From Nemopilema nomurai (taxonomy: Eukaryota; Cnidaria; Scyphozoa; Rhizostomeae; Rhizostomatidae), in NCBI GenBank assembly GCA_003864495.1, contig ML133471.1, positions 2,490,217 to 2,554,216 on the forward strand: a DNA stretch of 64,000 nt, in the 5' to 3' direction. The notes beneath the pieces are model-generated. The model did not search any database. It was given only the letters and a program-made list of their open reading frames with translations, and was not told the DNA's origin. Positions 11,713 through 26,309 of the stretch are shown here, piece after piece (position 1 is the stretch's first letter; each line of letters begins with the position of its first letter). A program made the position numbers and the translations under genes.

Positions 11713-14700
11713 TAAAGCTGCTTCGATCTGGTGTTTGAAATTGAAGCTTTGCAATTGAAAAACTTCATATACTCAGCATTTCCCTGTGTGATGGAATACA
11801 ATTAAAGCCTGCAAAAACTTTGAGTTACGTATCTAATATAGTTTTGAAGACAAACTCAATCGTACAAAGTGTAAAGTATCTGATATAGTCGGAAAATCAA
11901 TGCAAGTTTCGACTCAGCTTCAAAATAATCAAATTTCCAAAGAAATCTGTTAACAATTTAATAAACCTGAAGTGAATTTCAAGACCATTCCTGCCTAATG
12001 TACAGGAATATTTATTGATTTCATTGATTAAAATATTTTTTCTGAGAACATTTTCCTGTTTAAACTCTGTGTTACCCTTAAAAAGTTGTGCAATTCTACT
12101 AAAGTAAAGCTGCTTCGATCTAATGTGAGAAATTGAAGCTTTGCAATTGAAAAACTTCATGTACTCAGCATTTCTCAGTGTGATGGAATACAATTAAAGC
12201 CTGCAAAATGTTTGAGTTACATATCTAATATAGTTTTGAAGAAAAACTCAATCGTACAAAGTGTAAAGTATCTGATATAGTCGGAAAATCAATGCCAGTT
12301 TCGACATTCAGCTTCAAAACAATCAAATTTCCAAAGAAATCTGTTAACAATTTGATAAACCTCAAGTGAATTTCAAGACCCTTGCTGCCTAATGTACAGG
12401 AATATTTATTGATTTCATTAATTAAAATATTTTTTCTGAGAAAATTTTCCTGTTTAAACTCTGTGTTACCCTTGAAAAGTTGTGCAATTCTACTAAAGTA
12501 AAGCTGCTTCGATCTAATGTGAGAAATTGAAGCTTTGCAATTGAAAAACTTCATGTACTCAGCATTTCTCTGTGTGATGGAATACAATTAAAGCCTGCAA
12601 AATGTTTGAGTTACATATCTAATATAGTTTTGAAGAAAAACTCAATCGTACAAAGTGTAAAGTATCTGATATAGTCGGAAAATCTCTCCAAGTTTCGACA
12701 TTCAGCTTCAAAACAATCGAATTTTCAAAGAAATCTGTTCATAATTCGATAAACTTGAAGTAACTTTCATGGCGCTTTTTGCCTTATAAACAGGAATATT
12801 GATTGATTTCATTAATTAAAATATTTTTTCTGAGAACATTTTCCGTTTAAATTTTGTGTTCCCCTTGAAAAGTTGTCGTATTCTACCAAAGTAATGCCGA
12901 CTGAATCTGTTTCTGAGAATTTGAAGCATTGCAATTGGAAAACTTCATTGATTTCATCATTTTCCTGTGTGATGGAATACAATCAAAGCCTGCAAAAAGT
13001 TTGAGTTAAGTATCTAATATAGTTTTGGAGAAAAACTCAATCGTACAAAATGTAAAGTATCTGATATAGTCGGAAAATCAATGGAAGTTTCGACATTCAG
13101 CGGCAATACAATCGCATTTTCAAAGAAAACTGTTCACAATTTCATAAACCTGAAGTGAATTTCAAGACCCTTCTTGCCTAATGAACAGGAATATTGATTG
13201 ATTTCATTAATTGAAATATTGTTTCTGAGAAAATTTTCCAGTTTAAACTCTGTGTTACCCTTGAAAAGTTGTGCAATTCTACTAAAGTAAAGCTGCTTCG
13301 ATCTGTTGTGAGAAATTGAAGCTTTGAAATTGAAAAACTTTATGTACTCAGCATTTCTCTGTGTGATGGAATACAATTAAAGCCTGCAAAAAGTTTGAGT
13401 TACGTATCTAATATAGTTTTGGAGAAAAACTCAATCGTACAAAATGTAAAGTATCTGATATAGTCGGAAAATCAATACAAGTTTTGACATTCAGCGTCAA
13501 TACAATCGCATTTTTAAAGAAAGCTGTTAACAATTTGATAAACCTGAAGTAAATTTCAAGACCCTTCTTGCCTAATGAACAGGAATATTGATTGATTTCA
13601 TTAATTAAAATATTGTTTCTGAGAAAATTTTCCTGTTTAAACTCTGTGTTACCCTTGAAGAGTTGTGCAATTCTACTAAAGTAAAGCTGCTTCGATCTGT
13701 TGTGAGAAATTGAAGCTTTGCAATTTAAAACTTCATGTACTCAGCATTTCCCTGTGTGATGGAATACAATTAAAGCCTGCAAAAAGTTTCAGTTACGTAT
13801 CTAATATTGTTTTGGAGAAAAACTCAATCGTACAAAATGTAAAGTATCTGATAGAGTCGGAAAATCTCTCCAAGTTTCTACATTCAGCTTCAAAACAATC
13901 GAATTTTCAAAGAAATCTGTTAATAAATCGATAAATTTGAAGTAACTTTCTTGGCCCTTCTTGCCTTATGAACAGGAATATTGATTGATTTCATTAATTA
14001 AAATATTTTTTCTGAGACAATTTTCCGTTTAAACTCTGTGTTACTCTTGAAAAGTTGTGCAATTCTACTAAAGTAAAGCTGCCTCGATCTGTTGTGAGAA
14101 ATTGAAGCTTCGCAATTGAAAACTTCATGTACTCAGTATTTCCCTGTGTGATGGAATACAAATAAAGCCTGCAAAAAGTTTGAGTTACGTATCTAATATA
14201 GTTTTGGAGAAAAACTCAATCGTACAAAGGGTAAAATATCTGATATAGTCGGAAAATCAATGCAAGTTTCGACATTCAGCGGCAAAACAATCGCATTTTC
14301 AAAGAAAACTGTTAACAAATTGATGAACCTGAAGTGAATTTCAAGACCCTTCTTGCCTAATGAACAGGAATATTGATTGATTTCATTAATTAAAATATTT
14401 TTCTGAGAAAATTTTCCGTTTAAACTCTGTGTACTCTTGAAAAGTTGTGCTATTCTACTAAAGTAAGCTGCCTCGATCTGTTGTGAGAAATTGAAGCTTG
14501 CATTGAAAACTTCATGTTCGCAGCATTTCCTGTTGATGGAATACAATTAAAGTCTGCAAAAAGTTTGAGTTATGTATCTAATATAGTTTTGGAGAAAAAC
14601 TCAATCGTAATAAGGGGGAAGTATGTGATATAGTCGGAAAATCTATCCAAGTTTCGACATTCAGCTTCAAAACAATCGAATTTTCAAAGAAATCTGTTAA

Positions 14701-17700
14701 TAATTCGATAAACTTGAAGTAACTTTCATGCCCTTCTTGCCTATGAACAGGAATATTGATTGATTTCATTAATTAAAATATTTTTCTGAGAAAATTTTCC
14801 GTTTAAATTTGTGTTCCCTTGAAAAGTTGTCGTATTCTACTAAAGTAATGCCGACTCATCTGTTTGAGAATTGAAGCATTGCAATTGAAAACTTCATTGA
14901 TCATCATTTTCCTGTGTATGGAATACAATCAAAGCTGCAAAAAGTTTGAGTTAAGGTATCTAATATAGTTTTGGAGAAAAACTCAATCGTACAAAGTGTA
15001 AAGTATCTGATATAGTCGGAAAATCAATATTAGTTTGACATTCAGCGTAATACAATCGCATTTTAAAGAAAACTGTTAACAATTTGATAAACCTGAATGA
15101 ATTTCAAGACCCTTCTTGCCTATTGAACAGGAATATTGATTGATTTCATTAATTAAAATATTGTTTCTGAGAAAATTTTCCTGTTTAAACTCTGTGTTAC
15201 CCTTGAAAAGTTGTGCAATTCTACTAAAGTAAAGCTGCTTCGATCTGTTGTGAGAAATTGAAGCTTTGCAATTGAAAAACTTCATGTACTCAGCATTTCC
15301 CTGTGTGATGGAATACAATTAAAGCCTGCAAAAAGTTTGAGTTACGTATCTAATATAGTTTTGGAGAAAAACTCAATCGTACAAAGTAAAGTATCTGATA
15401 TAGTCGGAAAATCTCTCAAGTTTCTACATTCAGCTTCAAAACAATCGAATTTTTAAAGAAAACTGTTATAAATTGATAAATGAAGTAATTTCAGACCCTT
15501 CTTGCCTAATGAACAGGAATATTGATTGATTTCATTAATTAAAATATTTTTTCTGAGAAATTTTCCGTTTAAATCTGTGTTACCCTTGAAAAGTTGTGCA
15601 ATTCTACTAAAGTAAAGCTGCTCGATCTGTTGTGAGAAATTGAAGCTTTGCAATTGAAAACTTCATGTACTCAGCATTTCCTGTGTGATGGAATACAAAA
15701 AAGCCTGCAAAAAGTTTGAGTTACGTATCTAATATAGTTTTGGAGAAAAACTCAATCGTACAAAGGTAAAGTATCTGATATAGTCGGAAAATCTGCAAGT
15801 TTCGACATTCAGCGGCAAACAATCGCATTTTCAAAGAAAACTGTTAACAATTGATAACCTGAAGTGAATTTCAAGACCCTTCTTGCCTAATGAACAGGAA
15901 TATTGATTGATTTCATTAATTAAAATATTTTTTCTGAGAAAATTTTTCCGTTTAAACTCTGTGTTACTCTTGAAAAGTTGTGCTATTCTACTAAAGTAAA
16001 GCTGCTCGCTTTGTGTGAGAAATTGAAGCTTGCAATTGAAAACTTCATGTACTCAGCATTTCCCTGTTGATGGAATACAATTAAAGTTGCAAAAAGTTTG
16101 AGTTACGTATCTAATATAGTTTTGGAGAAAAACTCAATCGTACAAAGTGTAATATGTGATATAGTCGGAAAATCTATCCAAGTTTCGACATTCAGCTTCA
16201 AAACAATCGAATTTTCAAAGAAATCTGTTAATAATTCGATAAACTTGAAGTAACTTTCATGGCCCTTCTTGCCTTATGAACAGGAATATTGATTGATTTC
16301 ATTAATTAAAATATTTTTTCTGAGAAAATTTTCCGTTTAAATTTTGTGTTCCCCTTGAAAAGTTGTCGTATTCTACTAAAGTAATGCCGACTCGATCTGT
16401 TGTGAGAATTTGAAGCATTGCAATTGGAAAACTTCATTGATTCTCATTTTCCTGTGTGATAGAATACAATCATAGCCTGCAAAAAGTTTGAGTTAAGGTA
16501 TCTAATATAGTTTTGGAAAAAAAACTCAATCGTACAAAGTGTAAAGTATCTGATATAGTCGGAAAATCAATGCAAGTTTTGACATTCAGCGTCAATACAA
16601 TCGCATTTTTAAAGAAAACTGTTAACAATTTGATAAACCTGAAGTGAATTTCAAGACCCTTCTTGCCTATTGAACAGGAATATTGATTGATTTCATTAAT
16701 TAAAATATTGTTTCTGAGAAAATTTTCCTGTTTAAACTCTGTGTTACCCTTGAAGAGTTGTGCAATTCTACTAAAGTAAAGCTGCTTCGATCTGTTGTGA
16801 GAAATTGAAGCTTTGCAATTTAAAAACTTCATGTACTCAGCATTTCCCTGTGTGATGGAATACAATTAAAGCCTGCAAAAAGTTTGAGTTACGTATCTAA
16901 TATAGTTTTGGAGAAAAACTCAATCGTACAAAATGTAAAGTATCTGATATAGTCGGAAAATCTCTCCAAGTTTCGACATTCAGCTCAAAACAATCGATTT
17001 TCAAAGAAATCTGTTAATAATCGATAAACTTGAAGTAACTTTCATGGCCCTTCTTGCCTTATGAACAGGAATATTGATTGATTTCATTAATTAAAATATT
17101 TTTTATGAGACAATTTTCCGTTTAAACTCTGTGTTACTCTTGAAAAGTTGTGCAATTCTACTAAAGTAAAGCTGCCTCGATCTGTTGTGAGAAATTGAAG
17201 CTTTGCAATTGAAAAACTTCATGTACTCAATATTTCCCTGTGTGATGGAATACAATAAAAGCCTGCAAAAAGTTTGAGTTACGTATCTAATATAGTTTTG
17301 GAGAAAAACTCAATCGTACAAAGGGTAAAATATCTGATATAGTCGGAAAATCAATGCAAGTTTCGACATTCAGCGGCAATACAATCGCATTTTCAAAGAA
17401 AACTGTTAACCAATTGATGAACCTGAAGTGAATTTCAAGACCCTTCTTGCCTATAAACAGGAATATTGATTGATTTCATTAATTAAAATATTTTTTCTGA
17501 GAAAATTTTCCGTTTAAATTTTGTGTTCCCCTGAAAAGTTGTCGTATTCTACCAAAGTAATGCCGACTCAATCTGTTTCTGAGAATTTGAAGCATTGCAA
17601 TTGGAAAACTTCATTGATTTCATCATTTTCCTGTGTAATGGAATACAATCAAAGCTTGCAAAAAGTTTGAGTTAAGGTATCTATTATAGTTTTAGAGAAA

Positions 17701-20700
17701 AACTCAATCGTACAAAGTGTAAAGTATCTGATATAGTCGAAAAATCAATATTAGTTTTGACATTCAGCGTAAATACAATCGCATTTTTAAAGAAAACTGT
17801 TAACAATTTGATAAACCTGAAGTGAATTTCAAGACCCTTCTTGCCTATTGAACAGGAATATTGATTGATTTCATTAATTAAAATATTGTTTCTGAGAAAA
17901 TTTTCCGTTTAAACTCTGTGTTACCCTTGAAGAGTTGTGCAATTCTACTAAAGTAAAGCTGCCTCGATCTGTTGTGAGAAATTGAAGCTTCGCAATTGAA
18001 AACTTCATGTACTCAGTATTTCCCTGTGTGATGGAATACAAATAAAGCCTGCAAAAAGTTTGAGTTACGTATCTAATATAGTTTTGGAGAAAAACTCAAT
18101 CGTACAAAGGGTAAAATATCTGATATAGTCGGAAAATCAATGCAAGTTTCGACATTCAGCGGCAAAACAATCGCATTTTCAAAGAAAACTGTTAACAAAT
18201 TGATGAACCTGAAGTGAATTTCAAGACCCTTCTTGCCTAATGAACAGGAATATTGATTGATTTCATTAATTAAAATATTTTTTCTGAGAAAATTTTTCCG
18301 TTTAAACTCTGTGTTACTCTTGAAAAGTTGTGCTATTCTACTAAAGTAAAGCTGCCTCGATTTGTTGTGAGAAATTGAAGCTTGCCATTGAAAACTTCAT
18401 GTTCTCAGCATTTCCCTTTTTGATGGAATACAATTAAAGTCTGCAAAAAGTTTGAGTTATGTATCTAATATAGTTTTGGAGAAAAACTCAATCGTACAAA
18501 ATGTAAAGTATGTGATATAGTCGGAAAATCTATCCAAGTTTCGACAGTCAGCTTCAAAACGATCGAATTTTCAAAGAAATCTGTTCATAATTGATAAACT
18601 GAAGTAATTTCAAGACCCTTCTTGCCTTGAACAGGAATATTGATTGATTTCATTAATTAAAATATTTTTCTGAGAAAATTTTCCGTTTAAATTGTGTTCC
18701 CTGAAAAGTTGTCGTATTCTACCAAAGTAATGCCGACTCAATCTGTTTCTGAGAATTTGAAGCATTGCAATTGGAAAACTTCATTGATTTCATCATTTTC
18801 CTGTGTAATGGAATACAATCAAAGCTTGCAAAAAGTTTGAGTTAAGGTATCTATTATAGTTTTAGAGAAAAACTCAATCGTACAAAGTGTAAAGTATCTG
18901 ATATAGTCGAAAAATCAATATTAGTTTTGACATTCAGCGTAAATACAATCGCATTTTTAAAGAAAACTGTTAACAATTTGATAAACCTGAAGTGAATTTC
19001 AAGACCCTTCTTGCCTATTGAACAGGAATATTGATTGATTTCATTAATTAAAATATTGTTTCTGAGAAAATTTTCCTGTTTAAACTCTGTGTTACCCTTG
19101 AAGAGTTGTGCAATTCTACTAAAGTAAAGCTGCTTCGATCTGTTGTGAGAAATTGAAGCTTTGCAATTTAAAACTTTATGTACTCAGCTTTTCCCTGTGT
19201 GATGGAATACAATTAAAGCCTGCAAAAAGTTTCAATTACGTATCTAATATTGTTTTGGAGAAAAACTCAATCGTACAAATGTAAAGTATCTGATATAGTC
19301 GGAAAATCTCTCCAAGTTTCGACATTCAGCTTCAAAACAATCGAATTTTCAAAGAAATCTGTTAATAAATCGATAAACTTGAAGTAACTTTCATGGCCCT
19401 TCTTGCCTTATGAACAGGAATTTTATTGATTTCATTAATTAAAATATTTTTTTGAGACAATTTTCCGTTTAAACTCTGTTTTACTCTTGAAAAGTTGTGC
19501 AATTCTACTAAAGTAAAGCTGCTCGATCTGTTGTGAGAAATTGAAGCTTCGCAATTGAAAAACTTCATGTACTCAGTATTTCCCTGTGTGATGGAATACA
19601 AATAAAGCCTGCAAAAAGTTTGAGTTACGTATCTAATATAGTTTTGGAGAAAAACTCAATCGTACAAAGGGTAAAATATCTGATATAGTCGGAAAATCAA
19701 TGCAAGTTTCGACATTTAGCGGCAATACAATCGCATTTTCAAAGAAAACTGTTAACCAATTGATGAACCTGAAGTGAATTTCAAGACCCTTCTTGCCTAT
19801 AAACAGGAATATTGATTGATTTCATTAATTAAAATATTTTTTCTGAGAAAATTTTCCGTTTAAATTTTGTGTTCCCTTGAAAAGTTGTCGTATTCTACTA
19901 AAGTAATGCCGACTCAATCTGTTTGAGAATTTGAAGCTTTGCAATTGAAAACTTCATTGTTTCAGCATTTTCCTGTGTATGGAATACAATCAAAGCCTGC
20001 AAAAAGTTTGAGTTAGGTATCTATATAGTTTTGAGAAAAACTCAATCGTACAAAGTAAAGTATCTGATATAGTCGGAAAATCATCTTAGTTTGACATTCA
20101 GCGTAAATACAATTGCATTTTTAAAGAAAACTGTTAACAATTTGATAAACCTGAAGTGAATTTCAAGACCCTTCTTGCCTATTGAACAGGAATATTGATT
20201 GATTTCATTAATTAAAATATTTTTTCTGAGACAATTTTCCGTTTAAACTCTGTGTTACTCTTGAAAAGTTGTGCAATTCTAATAAGTAAAGCTGCTCGAT
20301 CTGTTGTGAGAAATTGAAGCTTTGCAATTGAAAAATTCATGTACTCAGCATTTCCTGTGTGATGGAATACAATTAAAGCCTGCAAAAAGTTTGAGTTACG
20401 TATCTAATATAGTTTTGGAGAAAAACTCAATCGTACAAAGTGGTAAAGTATCTGATATAGTCGGAAAATCTGCAAGTTTTCGACATTCAGCGGCAATACA
20501 ATCGCATTTTCAAAGAAACTGTTAACAATTGATAACCTGAAGTGAATTTCAAGACCTTCTTGCCTAATGAACAGGAATATTGATTGATTTCATTAATTAA
20601 AATATTTTTTCGAGAAAATTTTCCGTTTAAACTCTGTGTTACTCTTGAAAAGTTGTGCTATCTACTAAAGTAAAGCTGCTCGATTTGTTGTGAGAAATTG

Positions 20701-20857
20701 AAGCATTGCATTGAAAACTTCATGTTCCAGCATTTCCTGTTTTGATGGAATACAATTAAAGCCTGCAAAAAGTTTGAGTTATGTATCTAATATAGTTTTG
20801 GAGAAAAACTCAATCGTACAAAGTGTAAAGTATCTGATATAGTCGGAAAATCTCTGC

Positions 20858-21286
20858 NNNNNNNNNNNNNNNNNNNNNNNNNNNNNNNNNNNNNNNNNNN
20901 NNNNNNNNNNNNNNNNNNNNNNNNNNNNNNNNNNNNNNNNNNNNNNNNNNNNNNNNNNNNNNNNNNNNNNNNNNNNNNNNNNNNNNNNNNNNNNNNNNNN
21001 NNNNNNNNNNNNNNNNNNNNNNNNNNNNNNNNNNNNNNNNNNNNNNNNNNNNNNNNNNNNNNNNNNNNNNNNNNNNNNNNNNNNNNNNNNNNNNNNNNNN
21101 NNNNNNNNNNNNNNNNNNNNNNNNNNNNNNNNNNNNNNNNNNNNNNNNNNNNNNNNNNNNNNNNNNNNNNNNNNNNNNNNNNNNNNNNNNNNNNNNNNNN
21201 NNNNNNNNNNNNNNNNNNNNNNNNNNNNNNNNNNNNNNNNNNNNNNNNNNNNNNNNNNNNNNNNNNNNNNNNNNNNNNNNNNNNNN
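20858..21286. other. Assembly gap (429 N)
   Basis: Run of N. The last 39 bases before the gap (20,819-20,857) are identical to the first 39 after it (21,287-21,325). The distance between the two copies, 468 bp, is not a multiple of the monomer, so the N length is not a phase-consistent estimate. Any open frame that spans this gap is meaningless. Confidence 0.99.
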
Positions 21287-24200
21287 CAAAGTGTAAAGTA
21301 TCTGATATAGTCGGAAAATCTCTGCAAGTTTTGACATTCAGCGTCAATACAATCGCATTTTAAAAGAAAACTGTGAACAATTTGATAAACCAGAAGTGAA
21401 TTTCAAGACTCTTTTTGCCTAATGAACAGGAATATTGATTTCTTTCATTATTAAAATATTTTTTTAGGAAAATTTTCCCGTTTAAACTCTGTGTTACCCT
21501 TGAAAAGTTGTCAAATTTTACTAAAGTATAGCCTAGTCGATCTGTTGTAAGAATTTGAAGCTTTGCATTTAAAAACTTCATATATCCAGCATTTTTCTGT
21601 GTGATGGAATACAATTAAAGCCTGCAAAAAGTTTGAGTTACGTATCTAATATGTTTTGAGAAAAACTCAATCGTACAAAGTGTAAAGTATCTGATAAAGT
21701 CGGAAAATCTCTGCAAGTTTCGACATTCAGCGTCAATACAATCGCATTTTTAAAGAAAACTGTGAACAATTTGATAAACCTGAAGTGAATTTCAAGACCC
21801 TTCTTGCCTAATGAACAGGAATATTGATTGATTCATAATTAAAATATTTTTTCTGAGAAAATATTCCCGTTTAAACTCTGTTACCCTTGAAAAGTTGTCG
21901 AATTTTACTAAAGTATAGCCTAGTCGATCTGTTGTGAGAATTTGAAGCTTTGCAATTGAAAAACTTCATATACCCAGCATTTTCCTGTGTGATGGAATAC
22001 AATTAAAGCCTGCAAAAAGTTTGAGTTACGTATCTAATATAGTTTTGAAGAAAAACTCAATCGTACAAAGTAAAAGTATCTGATAAAGTCGGAAAATCTC
22101 GTAAAGTTTCGACATTCAGCGTCACCACAATCGCATTTTTAAAGAAAACTGTGAACAATTTGATAAACCGAAGTGAATTTCAAGACCCTTCTTGCCTAAT
22201 GAACAGGAATATTGATTTCTTTCATTATCTAAAATATTTTTTTTAGGAAAATTTTCCCGTTTAAACTCTGTGTTACCCTTGAAAAGTTGTCAATTTACTA
22301 AAGTATAGCCTAGTCGATCTGTTGTAAGAATTTGAAGCTTTGCATTTTAAAAACTTCATATACCCAGCATTTTCCTGTGTGATGGAATACAATTAAAGCC
22401 TGCAAAAAGTTGAGTTACGTATCTAATAGTTTTGAGAAAAACTCAATCGTACAAAGTGTAAAGTATCTGATAAGTCGGAAAATCTCGTAAAGTTTCGACA
22501 TTCAGCGTCAATACAATCGCATTTTTAAAGAAAACTGTGAACAATTTGATAAACCTGAAGTGAATTTCAAGACCCTTTTGCCTAATGAACAGGAATATTG
22601 ATTGATTCCATAATTAAAATATTTTTCTGAGAAAATATTCCCGTTTAAACTCTGTGTTACCCTTGAAAAGTTGTCGAATTTTACTAAAGTATAGCCTAGT
22701 CGATCTGTTGTGAGAATTTGAAGCTTTGCATTTTAAAAACTTCATATACCAGCATTTTCCTGTGTGATGGAATACAATTAAAGCCTGCAAAAAGTTTGAG
22801 TTACGTATCTAATATAGTTTTGGAGAAAAACTCAATCGTACAAAGTGTAAAGTATCTGATATAGTCGGAAAATCTCGCAAGTTTCGACATTCAGCGTCAC
22901 AACAATCGCATTTTTAAAGAAAACTGTGAACAATTTGATAAACCTGAAGTGAATTTCAAGACCCTTCTTGCCTAATGAACAGGAATATTGATTGATTTCA
23001 TAATTAAAATATTTTTTCTGAGAAAATTTCCCGTTTAAACTCTGTTACCCTTGAAAAGTTGTCGAATTTTACTAAAGTATAGCCTAGTCGATCTGTTGTG
23101 AGAATTTGAAGCTTTGCATTTTAAAAACTTCATATATCAGCATTTTCCTGTGTGATGGAATACAATTAAAGCCTCAAAAAGTTTGAGTTACGTATCTAAT
23201 ATAGTTTTGGAGAAAAACTCAATCGTACAAAGTGTAAAGTATCGATATAGTCGGAAAATCTCTGCAAGTTTTGACATTCAACGTCAATACAATCGCATTT
23301 TTAAAGAAAACTGTTGACAATTTGATAAACCTGAAGTGAATTTCAAGACCCTTCTTGCCTATTGAACAGGAATATTGATTTATTTCATTAATTAAGTTTT
23401 TTTTTCTGAGAAATTTTCCCGTTTAAACTCTGTGTTACCCTTGAAAAGTTGTCGAATTTTACTAAAGTAAAGCTGCTTCGATCTGTTGTAAGAGACTGAA
23501 GCTTTGCAATTGAAAAACTTCATGTACTCAGCAATTTTCCTTTGTGATGCAATACAATTAAAGCCTACAAAAAGTTTGAGTTACGTATCTAATATAGTTT
23601 TGGAGAAAACTCAATCGTACAAAGTGTAAAGTATCTGATAAAGTCGGAAAATCTCTGCAAGTTTTGACATTCAGCGTCAATACAATTGCATTTTTAAAGA
23701 AAACTGTGAACAATTTGATAAACCAGAAGTGAATTTCAAGACTCTTTTTGCCTAATGAACAGGAATATTGATTTCTTTCATCATCTAAATATTTTTTTTA
23801 GGAAAATTTTCCCGTTTAAACTCTGTGCTACTCTTGAAAAGTTGTCAAATTTTACTAAAGTATAGCCTAGTCGATCTGTTGTAAGAATTTGAAGCTTTGC
23901 ATTTTAAAACTTCATATACCCAGCATTTTCCTGTGTGTCGGAATACAATTAAAGCCTGCAAAAAGTGTGAGTTACGTATCTAATATTGTTTTGAAGAAAA
24001 ACTCAATCGTACAAAGTATAAAGTATTTGATAAAGTCGGAAAATCTCGTAAAGTTTCGACATTCAGCGTCACCACAATCGCATTTTTAAAGAAAACTGTG
24101 AACAATTTGATAAACCGGAAGTGAATTTCAAGACCCTTCTTGCCTAATGAACAGGAATATTGATTGATTCCATAAATTAAAATATTTTTTCTGAGAAAAT

Positions 24201-26309
24201 ATTCCCGTTTAAACTCTGCATTACCCTTGAAAAGTTGTCGAATTTTACTAAAGTATAGCCTAGTCGATCTGTTGTGAGAATTTGAAGCTTCGCATTTTAA
24301 AAACTTCATATAATCAGCATTTTTCTGTGTGATGGAATACAATTAAAGCCTACAAAAAGTTTGAGTTACGTATCTAATATAGTTTTGGAGAAAAACTCAA
24401 TCGTACAAAGTGCAAAGAATCTGATATAATCAGAAAATCTCTGCAAGTTTCGACATTCAGCGTCAATACAATCGCATTTTAAAGAAAACTGTGAACAATT
24501 TGATAAGCCTGAAGTGAATTTCAAGACCCTTCTTGCTTAATGAACAGGAATATTGATTTCTTTCATTAGTTAAAATATTTTTCTAGGAAATTTTCCCGTT
24601 TAAACTCTGTGTTACTCTTGAAAAGTTGTCGAATTTTACTAAAGTAAAGCTGCTTCGATCTGTTGTAAGAAATTGAAGCTTTGCAATTGAAAAACTTCAT
24701 GTACGCAGCATTTTCCTGTGTGATGGAATACATTTAAAGCCTACAAAAAGTTTGAGTTACGTGTCTAATGTAGTTTTGGAGAAAAACTCAATCGTACAAA
24801 GTGTAAAGTATCTGATATAGTCGGAAAATCTCTGCAAGTTTTGACATTCAGCGTCAATACAATCGCATTTTTAGTAAAAACTGTGAACAATTTGATAAAC
24901 CTAAAGTGAATTTCAAGACTCTTTTTGCCTTATGAACAGGAATATTGATTTTTTCATCAATTAAAATATTTTTTCTAAGAAAATATTTCCGTTTAAAGTC
25001 TGTGTTACCCTTGAAACGTTGTCGAATTATACTAAATGTATAGCCTAGTCGATATGTTGTGAGAATTTGAAGCTTTGCATTTTAAAAACTTCATATACCC
25101 AGCATTTTCCTGTGTAATGGAATACAATTAAAGCCTGCAAAAAGTTTGAGTTACGTATCTAATATAGTTTTGGAGAAAAACTCAATCGTACAAAGTGTAA
25201 GGTATCTGATATAGTCGGAAAATCTCTGCAAGTTTTGACATTCAGCGTCAATACAATCGCATTTTTGAAGAAAACTGTGAACAATTTGATAAACCTGAAG
25301 TGAATTTCATAACTCTTTTTGCCTAATGAACCGGAGCATTGATTTCTTCATTATTTAAAATATTTTTCTAGGAAAATTTTCCCGTTTAAACTCTGTGTTA
25401 CTCTTGAAAAGTTGTCGAATTTTACTAAAGTAAAGCTGCTTCGATCTGTTGTAAGAAATTGAAGCTTTGCAATTGAAAAACTTCCGGTACTCAGCATTTT
25501 CCTGTGTGATGGAATACATTTAAAGCCTACAAAAAGTTTGAGTTACGTATCTAATATAGTTTTGGAGAAAAACTCAATCGTACAAAGTGCAAAGAATCTG
25601 ATATAGTCAGAAAATCTCTGCAAGTTTCGACATTCGGCGTCAATACAATCGCATTTTAAAGAAAACTGTGAACAATTTGATAAGCCTGAAGTGAATTTCA
25701 AGACCCTTCTTGCTTAATGAACAGGAATATTAATTTCTTTCATTAGTTAAAATATTTTTTCTAGGAAAATTTTCCCGTTTAAACTCTGTGTTACTCTTGA
25801 AAAGTTGTCGAATTTTACTAAGGTAAAGCTGCTTCGATCTGTTGTAAGAAATTGAAGCTTTGCAATTGAAAAACTTCATGTACTCAGCATTTTCCTGTGT
25901 GATGGAATACATTTAAAGCCTACAAAAAGTTTGAGTTACGTATCTAATATAGTTTTGGAGACAAACTCAATCGTACAAAGTGTAAGGTATCTGATATAGT
26001 CGGAAAATCTCTGCAAGTTTTGACATTCAGCGTCAATACAATCGCATTTTAAAGAAAACTGTGAACAATTTGATAAGCCTGAAGTGAATTTCAAGACCCT
26101 TCTTGCTTAATGAACAGGAATATTGATTTGTTTCATTAGTTAAAATATTTTTTCTAGGAAAATTTTCCCGTTTAAACTCTGTGTTACTCTTGAAAAGTTG
26201 TCGAATTTTACTAAAGTAAAGCTGCTTCGATCTGTTGTAAGAAATTGAAGCTTTGCAATTGAAAAACTTCATGTACTCAGCATTTTCCTGTTTGATGGAA
26301 TACATTTAA
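21287..26309. repeat. Satellite array, block C (distinct subfamily)
   Basis: Same satellite with its own diagnostic variants: tatagcctagtcgatctg, ctttgcattttaaaaacttc, actgtgaacaatttg and, nearer the right end, tctaggaaaattttcccg with ggaatacatttaaagccta. A rarer variant, tctcgtaaagtttcgac followed by agcgtcaccacaatcgc, is at about 22,095 and 24,045, five monomers apart. The last monomer is cut at 26,309 in the middle of the anchor motif, where the non-satellite island starts. Confidence 0.95.
26306..26309. other. TTAA at the satellite/island junction (candidate target site)
   Basis: Intact neighbouring monomers read ggaatacatttaaagccta. Here the sequence follows this through tttaaag and then leaves the satellite (tgcatatcacctcagcgag). 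The break therefore falls at, or within three bases of, a TTAA, the known target duplication of Kolobok and piggyBac DNA transposons. The matching right-hand TTAA is not visible because the other edge lies at the second gap. Confidence 0.5.

Larger units (their letters stand above)
8941..20857. repeat. Satellite array, block B (mixed subtypes, higher-order repeats)
   Basis: Same satellite family, but monomers alternate between subtypes. Diagnostic variants include cttcaaaacaatcgaatttt versus gtcaatacaatcgcattttt, catcattttcctgtg versus cagcatttccctgtg, and aatgccgactc versus aaagctgcttc. Related subtypes recur at multiples of the monomer: the gaagcttcgcaattg variant is near 14,105, 17,985 and 19,544, and the atcaatattagttttgac variant is near 17,745 and 18,906. 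The array is interrupted twice by the 168-bp tRNA-like cassette and ends at an assembly gap. No protein gene was recognised. Confidence 0.95.

Noticed and set aside
20779..21347. Open frames running through the first gap
   Set aside because: They consist mostly of N and have no meaning.
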